Assembly (NCBI GenBank): GCA_001803225.1
Contig: MHBF01000093.1
Location: 1 to 64,000, forward strand
Direction: 5' to 3'
Source of the DNA: Lentisphaerae bacterium GWF2_44_16
GTDB taxonomy: Bacteria > Verrucomicrobiota > Lentisphaeria > Victivallales > GWF2-45-14
DNA length: 64,000 bases
Shown here: piece by piece, positions 9,444-17,969 of the stretch
Numbering within the stretch: position 1 is the first letter of the stretch
Layout: every line of letters begins with the position of its first letter
The notes under the pieces: generated by a model
Told to the model about the DNA's origin: nothing
Databases searched by the model: none
Seen by the model: only the letters and a program-made list of their open reading frames with translations
Position numbers and translations under genes: made by a program

Positions 9444-10619
9444 TTATTGTTCCAGTGATTTCATAAGTTTTATGCAGGTCAGCAGATATCGCGGGAGATG
9501 GAAAAATGTCTTCCATCCGTGCGCCTTGAAGACATGGGGGACATTTCCTCTTCTATCGGTATAAGCGAACCATTCGCCGTATTCTTTATCGCGGAAATTT
9601 TTCCATGCGAATTTGTCAATATGCTCGAAGGATTCCAGAAAGGTTTTCTTCCCTGAAAGTTTATAGGCGTATAAGGCTGCAATTGAGGCTTCATTCTGTC
9701 CCCACCAGGCCTTGAGACAACTTTTAGGATCATTCAGAGGTTTGCCGCATGCATCCATGAAGTAATAGATGCCGCCGTATTTATCATCCCGTCCGTAAGA
9801 AAGGATTTTTTCTGTGAACCCGCAAACTTTTTCAATCAACAACGCATTGTTTTTCTTTTCCGCGTATTGGAGGATAAACCACATTGCTTCGAGGGCGTGA
9901 CCGGGATTAATCAGGCGGCCATCACAGGAGTCCAAATCAAAGCTTCCGTCCTGATTGATGTTCTCGAAAAACATTCCTGAATCATTATTCCAGAATTTGA
10001 AAATTTTTTCTATCGCTAAATCTATATCATTATCATATTCAGAGGCGTTAAAGGATTCATTAAGGATAAACGCCGCATTGGATAAAATCATCTGATGACC
10101 GAGTGATTTTCTTTTTTTCTGTCCGGCCAATACAGGTTTTTCCGAAGAAACAATATTGATGTTTTTCCTGAAAATATTATATGCTGAGACTGCTTCCATC
10201 CTGTATTTTTCTTCACCTGTAGCCTCATATAAAGCGGCGGCGCCGATAGCGGCGAAACTTTCAGAATAGATTGAAAATGGATGGCATTCTGACGTAACCG
10301 GAAGTCCTTTTTTATTAAGAGTGAAATAATAAGAGCCATCAGCTTTTTTACCATTCCTGACGAGAAAATCAAAGCCATGCTTTGCGATGTCGAGCCATTC
10401 CGGCCTGGAATATTCGGATTTGAAAAGTGTTGCGAACATATAGACAATACGCCACTCTGACCACATGTGTTTTTCGGTATCATATACATTACCCTCCCGG
10501 TCAAGGAAAGAGTAATAACCGCCATTCTCATTATCAACGCAGTGTTTTTCCCAGAACGGAATAATGGAATTCAGAAGCTCGTATTCATAGCGTTTTAAAA
10601 TTCTATTAATGTGTATCAT
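9444..10619 (-). CDS. N-acylglucosamine 2-epimerase (AGE) family protein
   Basis: WSEWRIVYMFATLF, HPFSIYSESFAAIGAAALYEATG, NPGHALEAMWFIL, KAWWGQNEASIAALYAY, HGWKTFFHLPRYLL. Confidence 0.85.
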   Translation of the reverse strand: MIHINRILKRYEYELLNSIIPFWEKHCVDNENGGYYSFLDREGNVYDTEKHMWSEWRIVYMFATLFKSEYSRPEWLDIAKHGFDFLVRNGKKADGSYYFTLNKKGLPVTSECHPFSIYSESFAAIGAAALYEATGEEKYRMEAVSAYNIFRKNINIVSSEKPVLAGQKKRKSLGHQMILSNAAFILNESFNASEYDNDIDLAIEKIFKFWNNDSGMFFENINQDGSFDLDSCDGRLINPGHALEAMWFILQYAEKKNNALLIEKVCGFTEKILSYGRDDKYGGIYYFMDACGKPLNDPKSCLKAWWGQNEASIAALYAYKLSGKKTFLESFEHIDKFAWKNFRDKEYGEWFAYTDRRGNVPHVFKAHGWKTFFHLPRYLLTCIKLMKSLEQ

Positions 10620-10636
10620 ATAAATCTCATATATAT

Positions 10637-11377
10637 TTAATTCTCAAAGATTGTGAGAATGGCCTCCGATGTTTTTTGAAGCCCGTTTAAAACGGCTTTC
10701 TGGTGAGTGCCCTTGTAACGGCTTTCCGGGAGATAGATGCCGATTGCGGCATCAAACGGTTTTTTATCGGAATGTACAGGCATTCCCAGTGAGATAACAT
10801 CATTTTTATGATAGACGGCATATCCTTTTTTTCTGATGTCGGCAAGCTCTGATTTCAGACTTTCGATATCGGAAATATTGTCCCAGTCATTATTCGGGAA
10901 GCCGTTTTCGCGGACGTAACTGTCCAGTTCATTATCCGTAAGATTGCTGAGAATAGCTCTACCGGTGGAGCTTATATAAAGGTTTTTTGTTATGGGCAGG
11001 GAACTTCTGACATTCAGTTCCTGATTGCTGTTGAGATGAAAAAGTGAATACCATGTTCTGTTAGTGTAAAAAGCTACTACAACAGTTTCATTTACTTCCC
11101 TGTTAAGCGTCCTTGCCAGGGGATATGCGATATCTGAAAGGCTTTTTTTATTTTTTTCAGAGATGCCGAGGGAATATGATTTCGGGCCGAGGATATACTT
11201 TCCTTCCGAATTCTGTTTTACGTATCCCAGCTTTATAAGTGTTTTAAGGAGGTTATGGACGGTTGGCAGTTTGAGCCCGACTTCATTGCTAAGCGCCTGT
11301 ACGCCCACTCCCGTTTCAGAATCGGCAGCATCCAGTATTTCAATCAGCTTAAACGCTCTTTCCAATGACTGTACCAT
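10637..11377 (-). CDS. IclR family transcriptional regulator
   Basis: MVQSLERAFKLIEILDAADSETGVGVQALSNEVGLKLPTVHNLLKTLIKLGYVKQNSEGKYILGPK. The track start is 11392; ATG at 11375-11377 gives the canonical IclR N-terminus with a GAAAG SD-like site. Confidence 0.9.
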   Translation of the reverse strand: MVQSLERAFKLIEILDAADSETGVGVQALSNEVGLKLPTVHNLLKTLIKLGYVKQNSEGKYILGPKSYSLGISEKNKKSLSDIAYPLARTLNREVNETVVVAFYTNRTWYSLFHLNSNQELNVRSSLPITKNLYISSTGRAILSNLTDNELDSYVRENGFPNNDWDNISDIESLKSELADIRKKGYAVYHKNDVISLGMPVHSDKKPFDAAIGIYLPESRYKGTHQKAVLNGLQKTSEAILTIFEN

Positions 11378-11386
11378 AAGATATTC

Positions 11387-11425
11387 TTTCATTAATATTG
11401 AAACATTATATCATCATTAATGAAA
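11387..11425 (-). promoter_or_regulatory. Inverted repeat flanking a TATAAT box upstream of the IclR gene
   Basis: TTTCATTAAT (11387-11396) and ATTAATGAAA (11416-11425), perfect 10-bp arms with TATAAT in the spacer on the minus strand. Confidence 0.6.
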
Positions 11426-11469
11426 TAAGTCAAGATCTGGGAAAAGTTTTTTTGAAACTTTTACAACTT

Positions 11470-13392
11470 TTACAAGATAAAATCATAATCCATCAGATAC
11501 ATCGACAAAGCCTGTCCGATCCAGGTGTTGCACCATCCGCTTTCCACGCAAAAGGGCCCCCAGTCCATATCGCCGTTAGTGCCATTATAATCATTGTACA
11601 GGTAATCATATCCGCGCATCCATGCCCCGCGGAGTTTCGGATTTTCAGAACTTATCTGTATGGAGCATATAAAGTCCATGACTTCATGGAAAAAGTTCAG
11701 ATAATAATCTTCTCCCGTCGCTTTCCATGCGGCATAAAGACAGAAAACAAAGGGGCCGTTCACGTAGAGGATGTCGATTATTTCATCAGTCGGTTTGTGT
11801 GTTACATCAATTTCCTTTATGCCGTAAAAATCGCGGGCTTTTTCCTCATTGTAAAGGATATTTCTGACTCCGCCGCATTCTGTTCTCAGCGCTTCGAAAC
11901 GTTCCACTCTTTTTCTTATTTCATCCCGGAAAACGGTTTCAGCCGTAATTTTAAAAAGAATAGAATACATCAGAATGGGGAATACATTGGTTTGCGCCGA
12001 ACTCGGATGTTCAACATAATTTTTCGTGATTTCCACGGCGCGCGCAATAAAATCCCGATTGCCGGAATAGTGTCCGTACAGAGCGTACATTGAAGGGACA
12101 AACGGGTTCATGGTATAATGCCCGTTTAATTCGTTAAGATACTTATCGCCTAATTCGTTTAATTTTTTCCCATTTATGCAGAATGTTCTTTCCAGAAGAC
12201 GCCAGCGGTAAATATTTTTCGCGGTAATTCCGGCATTTTCGAGATAATCTTTATTTTCGTTCAGTCCAAACAAGCCAAGCAGTTCGATAGGTGTCCAGGA
12301 ATTGTCATTGCAAAAAATTTGAACGGGAACCGTTTCATAATCCTGATAAAATTTCCACAGGCCATAAGTATTATGTTCCAGATTCCGGTCCTGAAACCCG
12401 TTTTTCCAGAGGGAATTGATTATATTGGATGAAATCTCATGGTAATGCTTATCTTGAGAAAGCTGTCCGTAAAGCTCCATGAGCAGGGCGGTTTGCGAAT
12501 TACAGTCAGAGCGGATGATGGGAAGCAGTCTGTGGTCAAAGGAACGGAAACCTTCCATTACGCCGTTTGAACCGTTGGGATTAGACATCACACCGGAATT
12601 GAAATACCATTTCATCAGGTTGTCAAGGGTTTTCCTGTAATTCTGTTTTCTTTCCGAAGCAGGGAATTTCCCGGCTGTTTCCCAAGTTTTCGGAAGCGGA
12701 ATCCCTGCGAGTTTTTTTTCAGCTTCCAGGCGGATTGTTTCCGGTATAAGATATAAAACTATCTTCCGCAAAAGGCGTTCCCACTGGGAAGCCAGAGGGA
12801 ATTCAAGTTCCCTGTATTTTGACAGTTCAAATGTCGCAAAAACTTCATTATGATTACGGCCGACACATAATGCCGGGAACATTTCCCATTCATGTGGCAA
12901 CCCGTATTCAGCTTTGTGAACACCCCTGACAACGGCAAATGACGCCAGAGTCTCCAGATCACTGGATAATCCTGGCAAAAAAGTGCAATTACGCACAGGC
13001 AATACAGCCAGTTCATCAAAATCATTTGTGATATAATGTTTTTTCCGGACAAGAAAACGCTCAAGCGCAACAGGACGCGGAGGGTAGTTTTGTTTAATTT
13101 TAAAAGCATTATGTTTAAAAAGATAATCCGGACATTGAATGTATTCAGTGTACAGGTTTTTTCCCAAATCAACGAATTTTTTTACTTTCTGAAGTATTAA
13201 TTCCTTATCTTTAATGTCCCTCTCCCAATCGAAATATCCGGGCATAAACAGCATTCCCGTATAAATATCTGTATCATGTTTCAGATATTCATCAAGAGAG
13301 ATGAAGTCAATTGTCGCGCCAATTTGCTTAAGCAATCCGGCAAGAAGATTGTCCGATGTTCCGCCCACACATAAAAATTTCAATTCCGACAT
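11470..13392 (-). CDS. Uncharacterised ~640-aa protein, paralogue of 5647-7590
   Basis: Long ORF with 13-bp overlap with murQ; N-terminal GATase-like region (FLCVGGTSDNLLAGLLKQIGATIDFISLDEYL), C-terminal WMRGYDYLYNDYNGTNGDMDWGPFCVESGW. Confidence 0.75.
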   Translation of the reverse strand: MSELKFLCVGGTSDNLLAGLLKQIGATIDFISLDEYLKHDTDIYTGMLFMPGYFDWERDIKDKELILQKVKKFVDLGKNLYTEYIQCPDYLFKHNAFKIKQNYPPRPVALERFLVRKKHYITNDFDELAVLPVRNCTFLPGLSSDLETLASFAVVRGVHKAEYGLPHEWEMFPALCVGRNHNEVFATFELSKYRELEFPLASQWERLLRKIVLYLIPETIRLEAEKKLAGIPLPKTWETAGKFPASERKQNYRKTLDNLMKWYFNSGVMSNPNGSNGVMEGFRSFDHRLLPIIRSDCNSQTALLMELYGQLSQDKHYHEISSNIINSLWKNGFQDRNLEHNTYGLWKFYQDYETVPVQIFCNDNSWTPIELLGLFGLNENKDYLENAGITAKNIYRWRLLERTFCINGKKLNELGDKYLNELNGHYTMNPFVPSMYALYGHYSGNRDFIARAVEITKNYVEHPSSAQTNVFPILMYSILFKITAETVFRDEIRKRVERFEALRTECGGVRNILYNEEKARDFYGIKEIDVTHKPTDEIIDILYVNGPFVFCLYAAWKATGEDYYLNFFHEVMDFICSIQISSENPKLRGAWMRGYDYLYNDYNGTNGDMDWGPFCVESGWCNTWIGQALSMYLMDYDFIL

Positions 13393-14195
13393 TTTGCCTC
13401 CTCCATGGCTGTTCTGAGATTACCGTTATTTTTTGAAATAAGTTCATTAGCTTTTTCCGGGCTTACTCCGGTGGTGGCGACAATCATCTGCACAGCGCGA
13501 TTTTCGAGTTTTTTACAGCTTATCTGCATGTCCGCCATCATATTGCCGGATACACGGCCCGTCCGTATCATTGTAGCGGTACTCAGCATATTCAAAACCA
13601 TTTTCTCGCCAGTACCAGCCTTCATACGTGTAGAGCCTGTCAGCACTTCCGGGCCGGTAATAACTCTGATAGTTACGTCAGCATATTCCGACAATGTCCC
13701 TTCAGGGTTGCACATTATTACTATAGAAGACGCTCCGATTGATTTTGCTTTTTTGAGGGCGCCGAGAACGTAAGGAGTGGAACCGCTGCAACTGAGTCCG
13801 ACAAGCGCGTCTTTTGAATTGAAACTATGCCTAGCCAGATCAGTTGCGCCCATCTGTTCTTTATCTTCACAAAATTCACGTGCTTTGAAAACGGAACTTC
13901 TGCCTCCGGCAATAATGCCTTGAAACATTTTATGTGATACTCCAAAGGTAGGCGGACATTCCGCGGCATCCACAATTCCCAGACGTCCACTCGTTCCGGC
14001 CCCAATATAAAATATCCGGCCATTATTCTTGACAATCGTTACGAGCATATCGACAGCTTTTTCTATTTCCGGCAGGGCTTTTTCTACAGCAAAAGCGACT
14101 TTTTTATCTTCATCATTGATTATTTTCAAAATTTCCACTGTCGATTTCAAATCAATGTCGCGGCTGTTTTCATTTATGGATTCAGTAATTTTCAT
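13380..14195 (-). CDS. murQ: N-acetylmuramic acid 6-phosphate etherase
   Basis: NNGRIFYIGAGTSGRLGIVDAAECPPTFGVSHKMFQGIIAGG; GPEVLTGSTRMKAGTGEKMVLNMLSTATMIRTGRVSGNMM. Confidence 0.93.
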   Translation of the reverse strand: MKITESINENSRDIDLKSTVEILKIINDEDKKVAFAVEKALPEIEKAVDMLVTIVKNNGRIFYIGAGTSGRLGIVDAAECPPTFGVSHKMFQGIIAGGRSSVFKAREFCEDKEQMGATDLARHSFNSKDALVGLSCSGSTPYVLGALKKAKSIGASSIVIMCNPEGTLSEYADVTIRVITGPEVLTGSTRMKAGTGEKMVLNMLSTATMIRTGRVSGNMMADMQISCKKLENRAVQMIVATTGVSPEKANELISKNNGNLRTAMEEAKCRN

Positions 14196-14881
14196 ATTGC
14201 AGATTCCTTTATCTTCTCAAGAAAATATCTTGTTATGAATTCAGGATTGGTGATAATCTTGCCGATGACAACGGCATAAGCTCCATTCTCATAGGCTGCC
14301 TTGACATATTCAGGTGTATTGTAGCGCCCTTCGGCAATTACCGGCGTGTCAGTGGAAGACACAAGCTTTTTCACCACTTCCAAATCCGGGGTCTTTATTT
14401 TTGGAGAATATGCCGTATAACCTGAAAGTGTAGTAGCGATAATATCGGCACCGGCTTCCACGGCAGCCATTCCTTCCTCATAAGTGCTGATATCGGCCAT
14501 TACCGGAATTCCAAGTTTATTCTTTATCTGTTTTATCAGTTCAGCGGCACTGATACCGTCCGGGCGTTTCCTCAATGTGGCATCCAGCGCGATAATGTCC
14601 GCGCCGGCTTCATATATTTCTTTTGCCATCGCAAAATTCGGAGTGATATATGGCATAGTCTCAGATGCGAGCATTTTATTGATTCCTATAACTGGGACCT
14701 TCACTTTTTTCTTTATGGCTTTTACGTCTTCTACACCATTTGCGCGTATAGCGGCGGCTCCGCCCTGTACTGCGGCTTTTGCCATTGCGGACATGAAAAC
14801 AGCGCCTTTCAATGGATTGCCGTCGAGTGCTTGGCAGGACACTATCAGTTTACCTTTCAAATCTGAAATTATTTTATTCAT
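14192..14881 (-). CDS. nanE: N-acetylmannosamine-6-phosphate 2-epimerase
   Basis: LKGKLIVSCQALDGNPLKGAVFMSAMAKAAVQGGAAAIRANGVEDVKAIK; IIALDATLRKRPDG; GADIIATTLSGYTAYS. Confidence 0.93.
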   Translation of the reverse strand: MNKIISDLKGKLIVSCQALDGNPLKGAVFMSAMAKAAVQGGAAAIRANGVEDVKAIKKKVKVPVIGINKMLASETMPYITPNFAMAKEIYEAGADIIALDATLRKRPDGISAAELIKQIKNKLGIPVMADISTYEEGMAAVEAGADIIATTLSGYTAYSPKIKTPDLEVVKKLVSSTDTPVIAEGRYNTPEYVKAAYENGAYAVVIGKIITNPEFITRYFLEKIKESAI

Positions 14882-15854
14882 TTATTACCTGTAAAATTGT
14901 TTTATCGTCCGCATTACCGGCCATCTTTAAAACCATTATACACGCGCCTTTTGCCAGATCGAAATCATCTCTGAACACAAATGTGCATTCAGGACGCAAT
15001 TTTTTTAAATGCGCTGAACATAAATTTCTGAATTTTTCACCCAGTTTGAAAATTCCCCCAAGGCACAGTATGCCGATTCTGTCCAGCCCTGTTTTTTCCG
15101 GCAGTAACGTTGAAGAAAGTATCGCTATATCCAAGGACGCACGGTTTATAATTTCTGTCGCGGCTAAATCTCCGAGCTTGAAATGCTCATAAACTTCAGG
15201 CGCGTATGAAGCGATTTTTTTACGGTCAAGCGCGTGAATTCTCTGTTTGATTTTCATTCTTCCCTGAAATGTATTTATATTAGTTTCATACAGGAGAGAA
15301 CTGAATATTTTGGTCAATGAAGTTTTCTGTCTGCGTCTGTCAAGTGTTTCCAGAAATACAGATAAAGCGTCTTTTCCTATCCGGTAACCTCCTCCGGCGT
15401 CATCAAATTCAGAACCCCAGCCTCCGGCAAAATAACGTTTGCCGTTGAATTCCCCGACTGCTACTGTTCCGGTACCGGCCATAACGGCGGCCATGCAGTT
15501 GAAATATGGAACACATGCCATTATCAAATCGCCGTCGGCTTCCCTTCCGACTTTTATCTCCGTTGACGGCAGACAATCTTTCAATGCATTTTCAAGTTCT
15601 TCCTGATTAGGCCCGCCAAGTGAAAAATAACAATGTGATATTTTTCTGTTATCTGCTTCAGTTTTTTCGAGGACTTTCTGAATTCCTTCAAGTAAAGTTG
15701 ATTTTACAGGCAGAACTCCGTTTTTTACGGAAGCGATGCCATGAGTTTCGATTCGGGAAATGGACTTACCCGTTCCCTGCATCAGGCATAGAACGGTTTT
15801 GCTGCCTCCGCCTTCTCCGGCCAGAAGATACTTTGTGTCATTTTGTGAAACCAT
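14874..15854 (-). CDS. BadF/BadG/BcrA/BcrD-type ATPase, N-acetylglucosamine kinase family
   Basis: LLAGEGGGSKTVLCLM; AVMAGTGTVAVGEFNGKRYFAGGWGSEFDDAGGGYRIGKDAL. Confidence 0.88.
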   Translation of the reverse strand: MVSQNDTKYLLAGEGGGSKTVLCLMQGTGKSISRIETHGIASVKNGVLPVKSTLLEGIQKVLEKTEADNRKISHCYFSLGGPNQEELENALKDCLPSTEIKVGREADGDLIMACVPYFNCMAAVMAGTGTVAVGEFNGKRYFAGGWGSEFDDAGGGYRIGKDALSVFLETLDRRRQKTSLTKIFSSLLYETNINTFQGRMKIKQRIHALDRKKIASYAPEVYEHFKLGDLAATEIINRASLDIAILSSTLLPEKTGLDRIGILCLGGIFKLGEKFRNLCSAHLKKLRPECTFVFRDDFDLAKGACIMVLKMAGNADDKTILQVINE

Positions 15855-16677
15855 AACTTTTCTCCAGAAAATCCCATGCCTGTTTTTTATCCTTCATACT
15901 CAGCCATACAGTCAACAGATCGACTATAACGGATTGAGCCGTTCTTGATGTCATAGCGCCAAGACGGATTGAACGCTCGCCGCTGCATTCTGTCAGAAGC
16001 AGACAGTCGGAAAGTTCGGCAAGAGGGCTTCCTTCAAATCCTGTTATTGCCGTAATGTATATTCTTTTTTTGCGGGCTGCTCCGGCAAATTCGACTATTT
16101 CAGGAGTCTCGCCGGAATGTGAAAATAATATCAGAACGTTATTTTCGTCCAGATAACCCAAAAATGTTTTCCACATCTGCGGGTCAGGAAAACAGATTGT
16201 ATCTATTCCCTGTCTCATCAATTTCACATTGAGGTCTTCGGCGGCGAGGCGCGAAGTGCCAGAACCGCATATCATTACTTTCTTTGACGACGAGATTTTC
16301 TCCGTCAATGCGGTAAGTATTTCTTCTTTTGCGTTATTCAAAGTCCTTTTAAGGGTTTCAGTATGGAGTTGCAGTAATCTGTCACATACCAAATTGAAAT
16401 TGCTGCCAGAACCGCTTTTTGGTTCATAGTTTTGCCATGGGGTGACGTTAGTTCTTGCTATCGCCAGTTTCAGATCAGCATAACCGTTGTAACCAAGCTG
16501 CTGGGCAAAACGTACTACTGTCGCCTGGTCGCAACCGCAATCTTCAGCAAGCCTGTTTGCGTTTTTTTCCAGTACTTTTTCAGGGTTATTCAACAGTATG
16601 TCGGCGATTTTCTTTTTTTTCGCCCCGAGTTTTGAATATATTCGTCCTATGATTTTGCGGTAATCGTCATTAAGCAT
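15838..16677 (-). CDS. RpiR family (MurR/RpiR, SIS domain) transcriptional regulator
   Basis: MLNDDYRKIIGRIYSKLGAKKKKIADILLNNPEKVLEKNANRLAEDCGCDQATVVRFAQQLGYNGYADLKLAIA; SIS domain KVMICGSGTSRLAAEDL...LFSHSGETPEIVEFA. The track start is 16707; ATG at 16675-16677 has an AGGAG SD with 6-nt spacing. Confidence 0.92.
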   Translation of the reverse strand: MLNDDYRKIIGRIYSKLGAKKKKIADILLNNPEKVLEKNANRLAEDCGCDQATVVRFAQQLGYNGYADLKLAIARTNVTPWQNYEPKSGSGSNFNLVCDRLLQLHTETLKRTLNNAKEEILTALTEKISSSKKVMICGSGTSRLAAEDLNVKLMRQGIDTICFPDPQMWKTFLGYLDENNVLILFSHSGETPEIVEFAGAARKKRIYITAITGFEGSPLAELSDCLLLTECSGERSIRLGAMTSRTAQSVIVDLLTVWLSMKDKKQAWDFLEKSYGFTK

Positions 16678-16685
16678 TCGTATCT

Positions 16686-16733
16686 CCTGCATTATTATTG
16701 CGTACATAGTATTATATGCAATAATAATGCAGG
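16686..16733 (-). promoter_or_regulatory. 16-bp perfect inverted repeat flanking a TATAAT box, upstream of the rpiR-like gene
   Basis: CCTGCATTATTATTGC (16686-16701) / 16-nt spacer / GCAATAATAATGCAGG (16718-16733); the spacer holds TATAAT on the minus strand. Confidence 0.8.
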
Positions 16734-16776
16734 ACGCAATAGTGCTTTGAAAGTTTTCGGAAAAAAAGAATATCTA

Positions 16777-16804
16777 TTGACATTTTAAAAGGTACTGATA
16801 TAAT
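16777..16804 (+). promoter_or_regulatory. Consensus promoter TTGACA-N16-TATAAT
   Basis: TTGACA 16777-16782, TATAAT 16799-16804, upstream of the LacI gene at 16869. Confidence 0.75.
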
Positions 16805-16868
16805 AATATGGTAACGTTGAGATATTTTAAGTTAGCAGAAAAATAAGAATTTCCTATACAATTAAATC

Positions 16869-17882
16869 ATGAGCGGATTAAAAGATATAGCGGCAAAAAC
16901 CGGGCTTTCGATGAATACGGTAAGCCGTGCTTTAAGAGACAGCGGATATGTTTCGGCATCGGCGCGGGAAAAGGTAATTTGCGCGGCAAAAGAGCTTGGC
17001 TACGCGCCAAACCGTGCGGCAAGAAGTCTGCGTTTCAGAAAAAATTTTGAGATAGGCGTAATAACCTTCATCAGGGGGGAGGATTTTTACTGCGACGCTC
17101 TCCACATGGCCCAGGTGGCGGGTATAAAAAGAAAGCTTATGGCCTCAGGATACGAATTGAACCTGCACTTTGCTTACAGAGAGAATAATACTTTGGAAAC
17201 GGCAGCGTTCATGGATGAAGTACTGGAGCAGAAACCCGCAGGACTTATCATAATGGGCCTTAACACTCAGGCGATTGAGATGGTCAAAATAGGCCGGAAA
17301 AAAAATGTTCCATCCATCCTCATATCCTCCTCTGAATTGAAAGATTTTGACTGTATATACATAGACAGGGCGCAGGGGGTTCGCGACGCGGTTTGTCATA
17401 TGGCGGAAAAAGGGCGGCGCAATATAGCTTTTGTAGGTTCTACATCCTGTTCAAACCGTTTGAGAGGCTACCGCGAAGCTATAAAGCAGCACAATCTTAA
17501 TGAAATTATACTTGTATCCAACTATAAGGATAATACTCTCAACGGTCTTTTTGAAACAGGGCTCGATATTGCGGAAAAAATACTCAGGCATCAGCCGCGA
17601 CCGGATGCGATACAGGCGTATTCGGATTATCTTGCCGCCGGAATACTGGCAGGTTTTCACAGAGCAGGAATAAAAGTACCGGATGATATCGCGGTGTCGG
17701 GTTTTGACAACCGTGAGCTGGCGTCTTTCACTTATCCGCCTCTTACGACGGTTGCCCAACCCAGTTTTAAGGTTGGTGAAATGTGCACGGAGTTTATTAT
17801 AGGCAAAATAGAAAGAAAAAAGGAAAAAGAAACTACAGCGATAAGAGTACCCATGAAACTTGAAATCAGGCAATCGGCATAA
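16869..17882 (+). CDS. LacI family transcriptional regulator
   Basis: LKDIAAKTGLSMNTVSRALRDSGYVSASAREKVICAAKELGYAPNRAARSLR; IAVSGFDNRELASFTYPPLTTVAQP. Confidence 0.95.
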   Translation: MSGLKDIAAKTGLSMNTVSRALRDSGYVSASAREKVICAAKELGYAPNRAARSLRFRKNFEIGVITFIRGEDFYCDALHMAQVAGIKRKLMASGYELNLHFAYRENNTLETAAFMDEVLEQKPAGLIIMGLNTQAIEMVKIGRKKNVPSILISSSELKDFDCIYIDRAQGVRDAVCHMAEKGRRNIAFVGSTSCSNRLRGYREAIKQHNLNEIILVSNYKDNTLNGLFETGLDIAEKILRHQPRPDAIQAYSDYLAAGILAGFHRAGIKVPDDIAVSGFDNRELASFTYPPLTTVAQPSFKVGEMCTEFIIGKIERKKEKETTAIRVPMKLEIRQSA

Positions 17883-17969
17883 ATTTAAACGGAGGTGAAA
17901 CAGAATAGATAATTATTTTCAGTTGATAGGAAAAGTTCCAGTCATAATAAAATTCAGAAAGGATAGAAA

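Noticed and set aside
11398-12093. 231-aa plus-strand ORF antisense to the 11470-13392 gene
   Set aside because: Lies opposite a gene with a clear paralogue (5647-7590); no recognisable motif.
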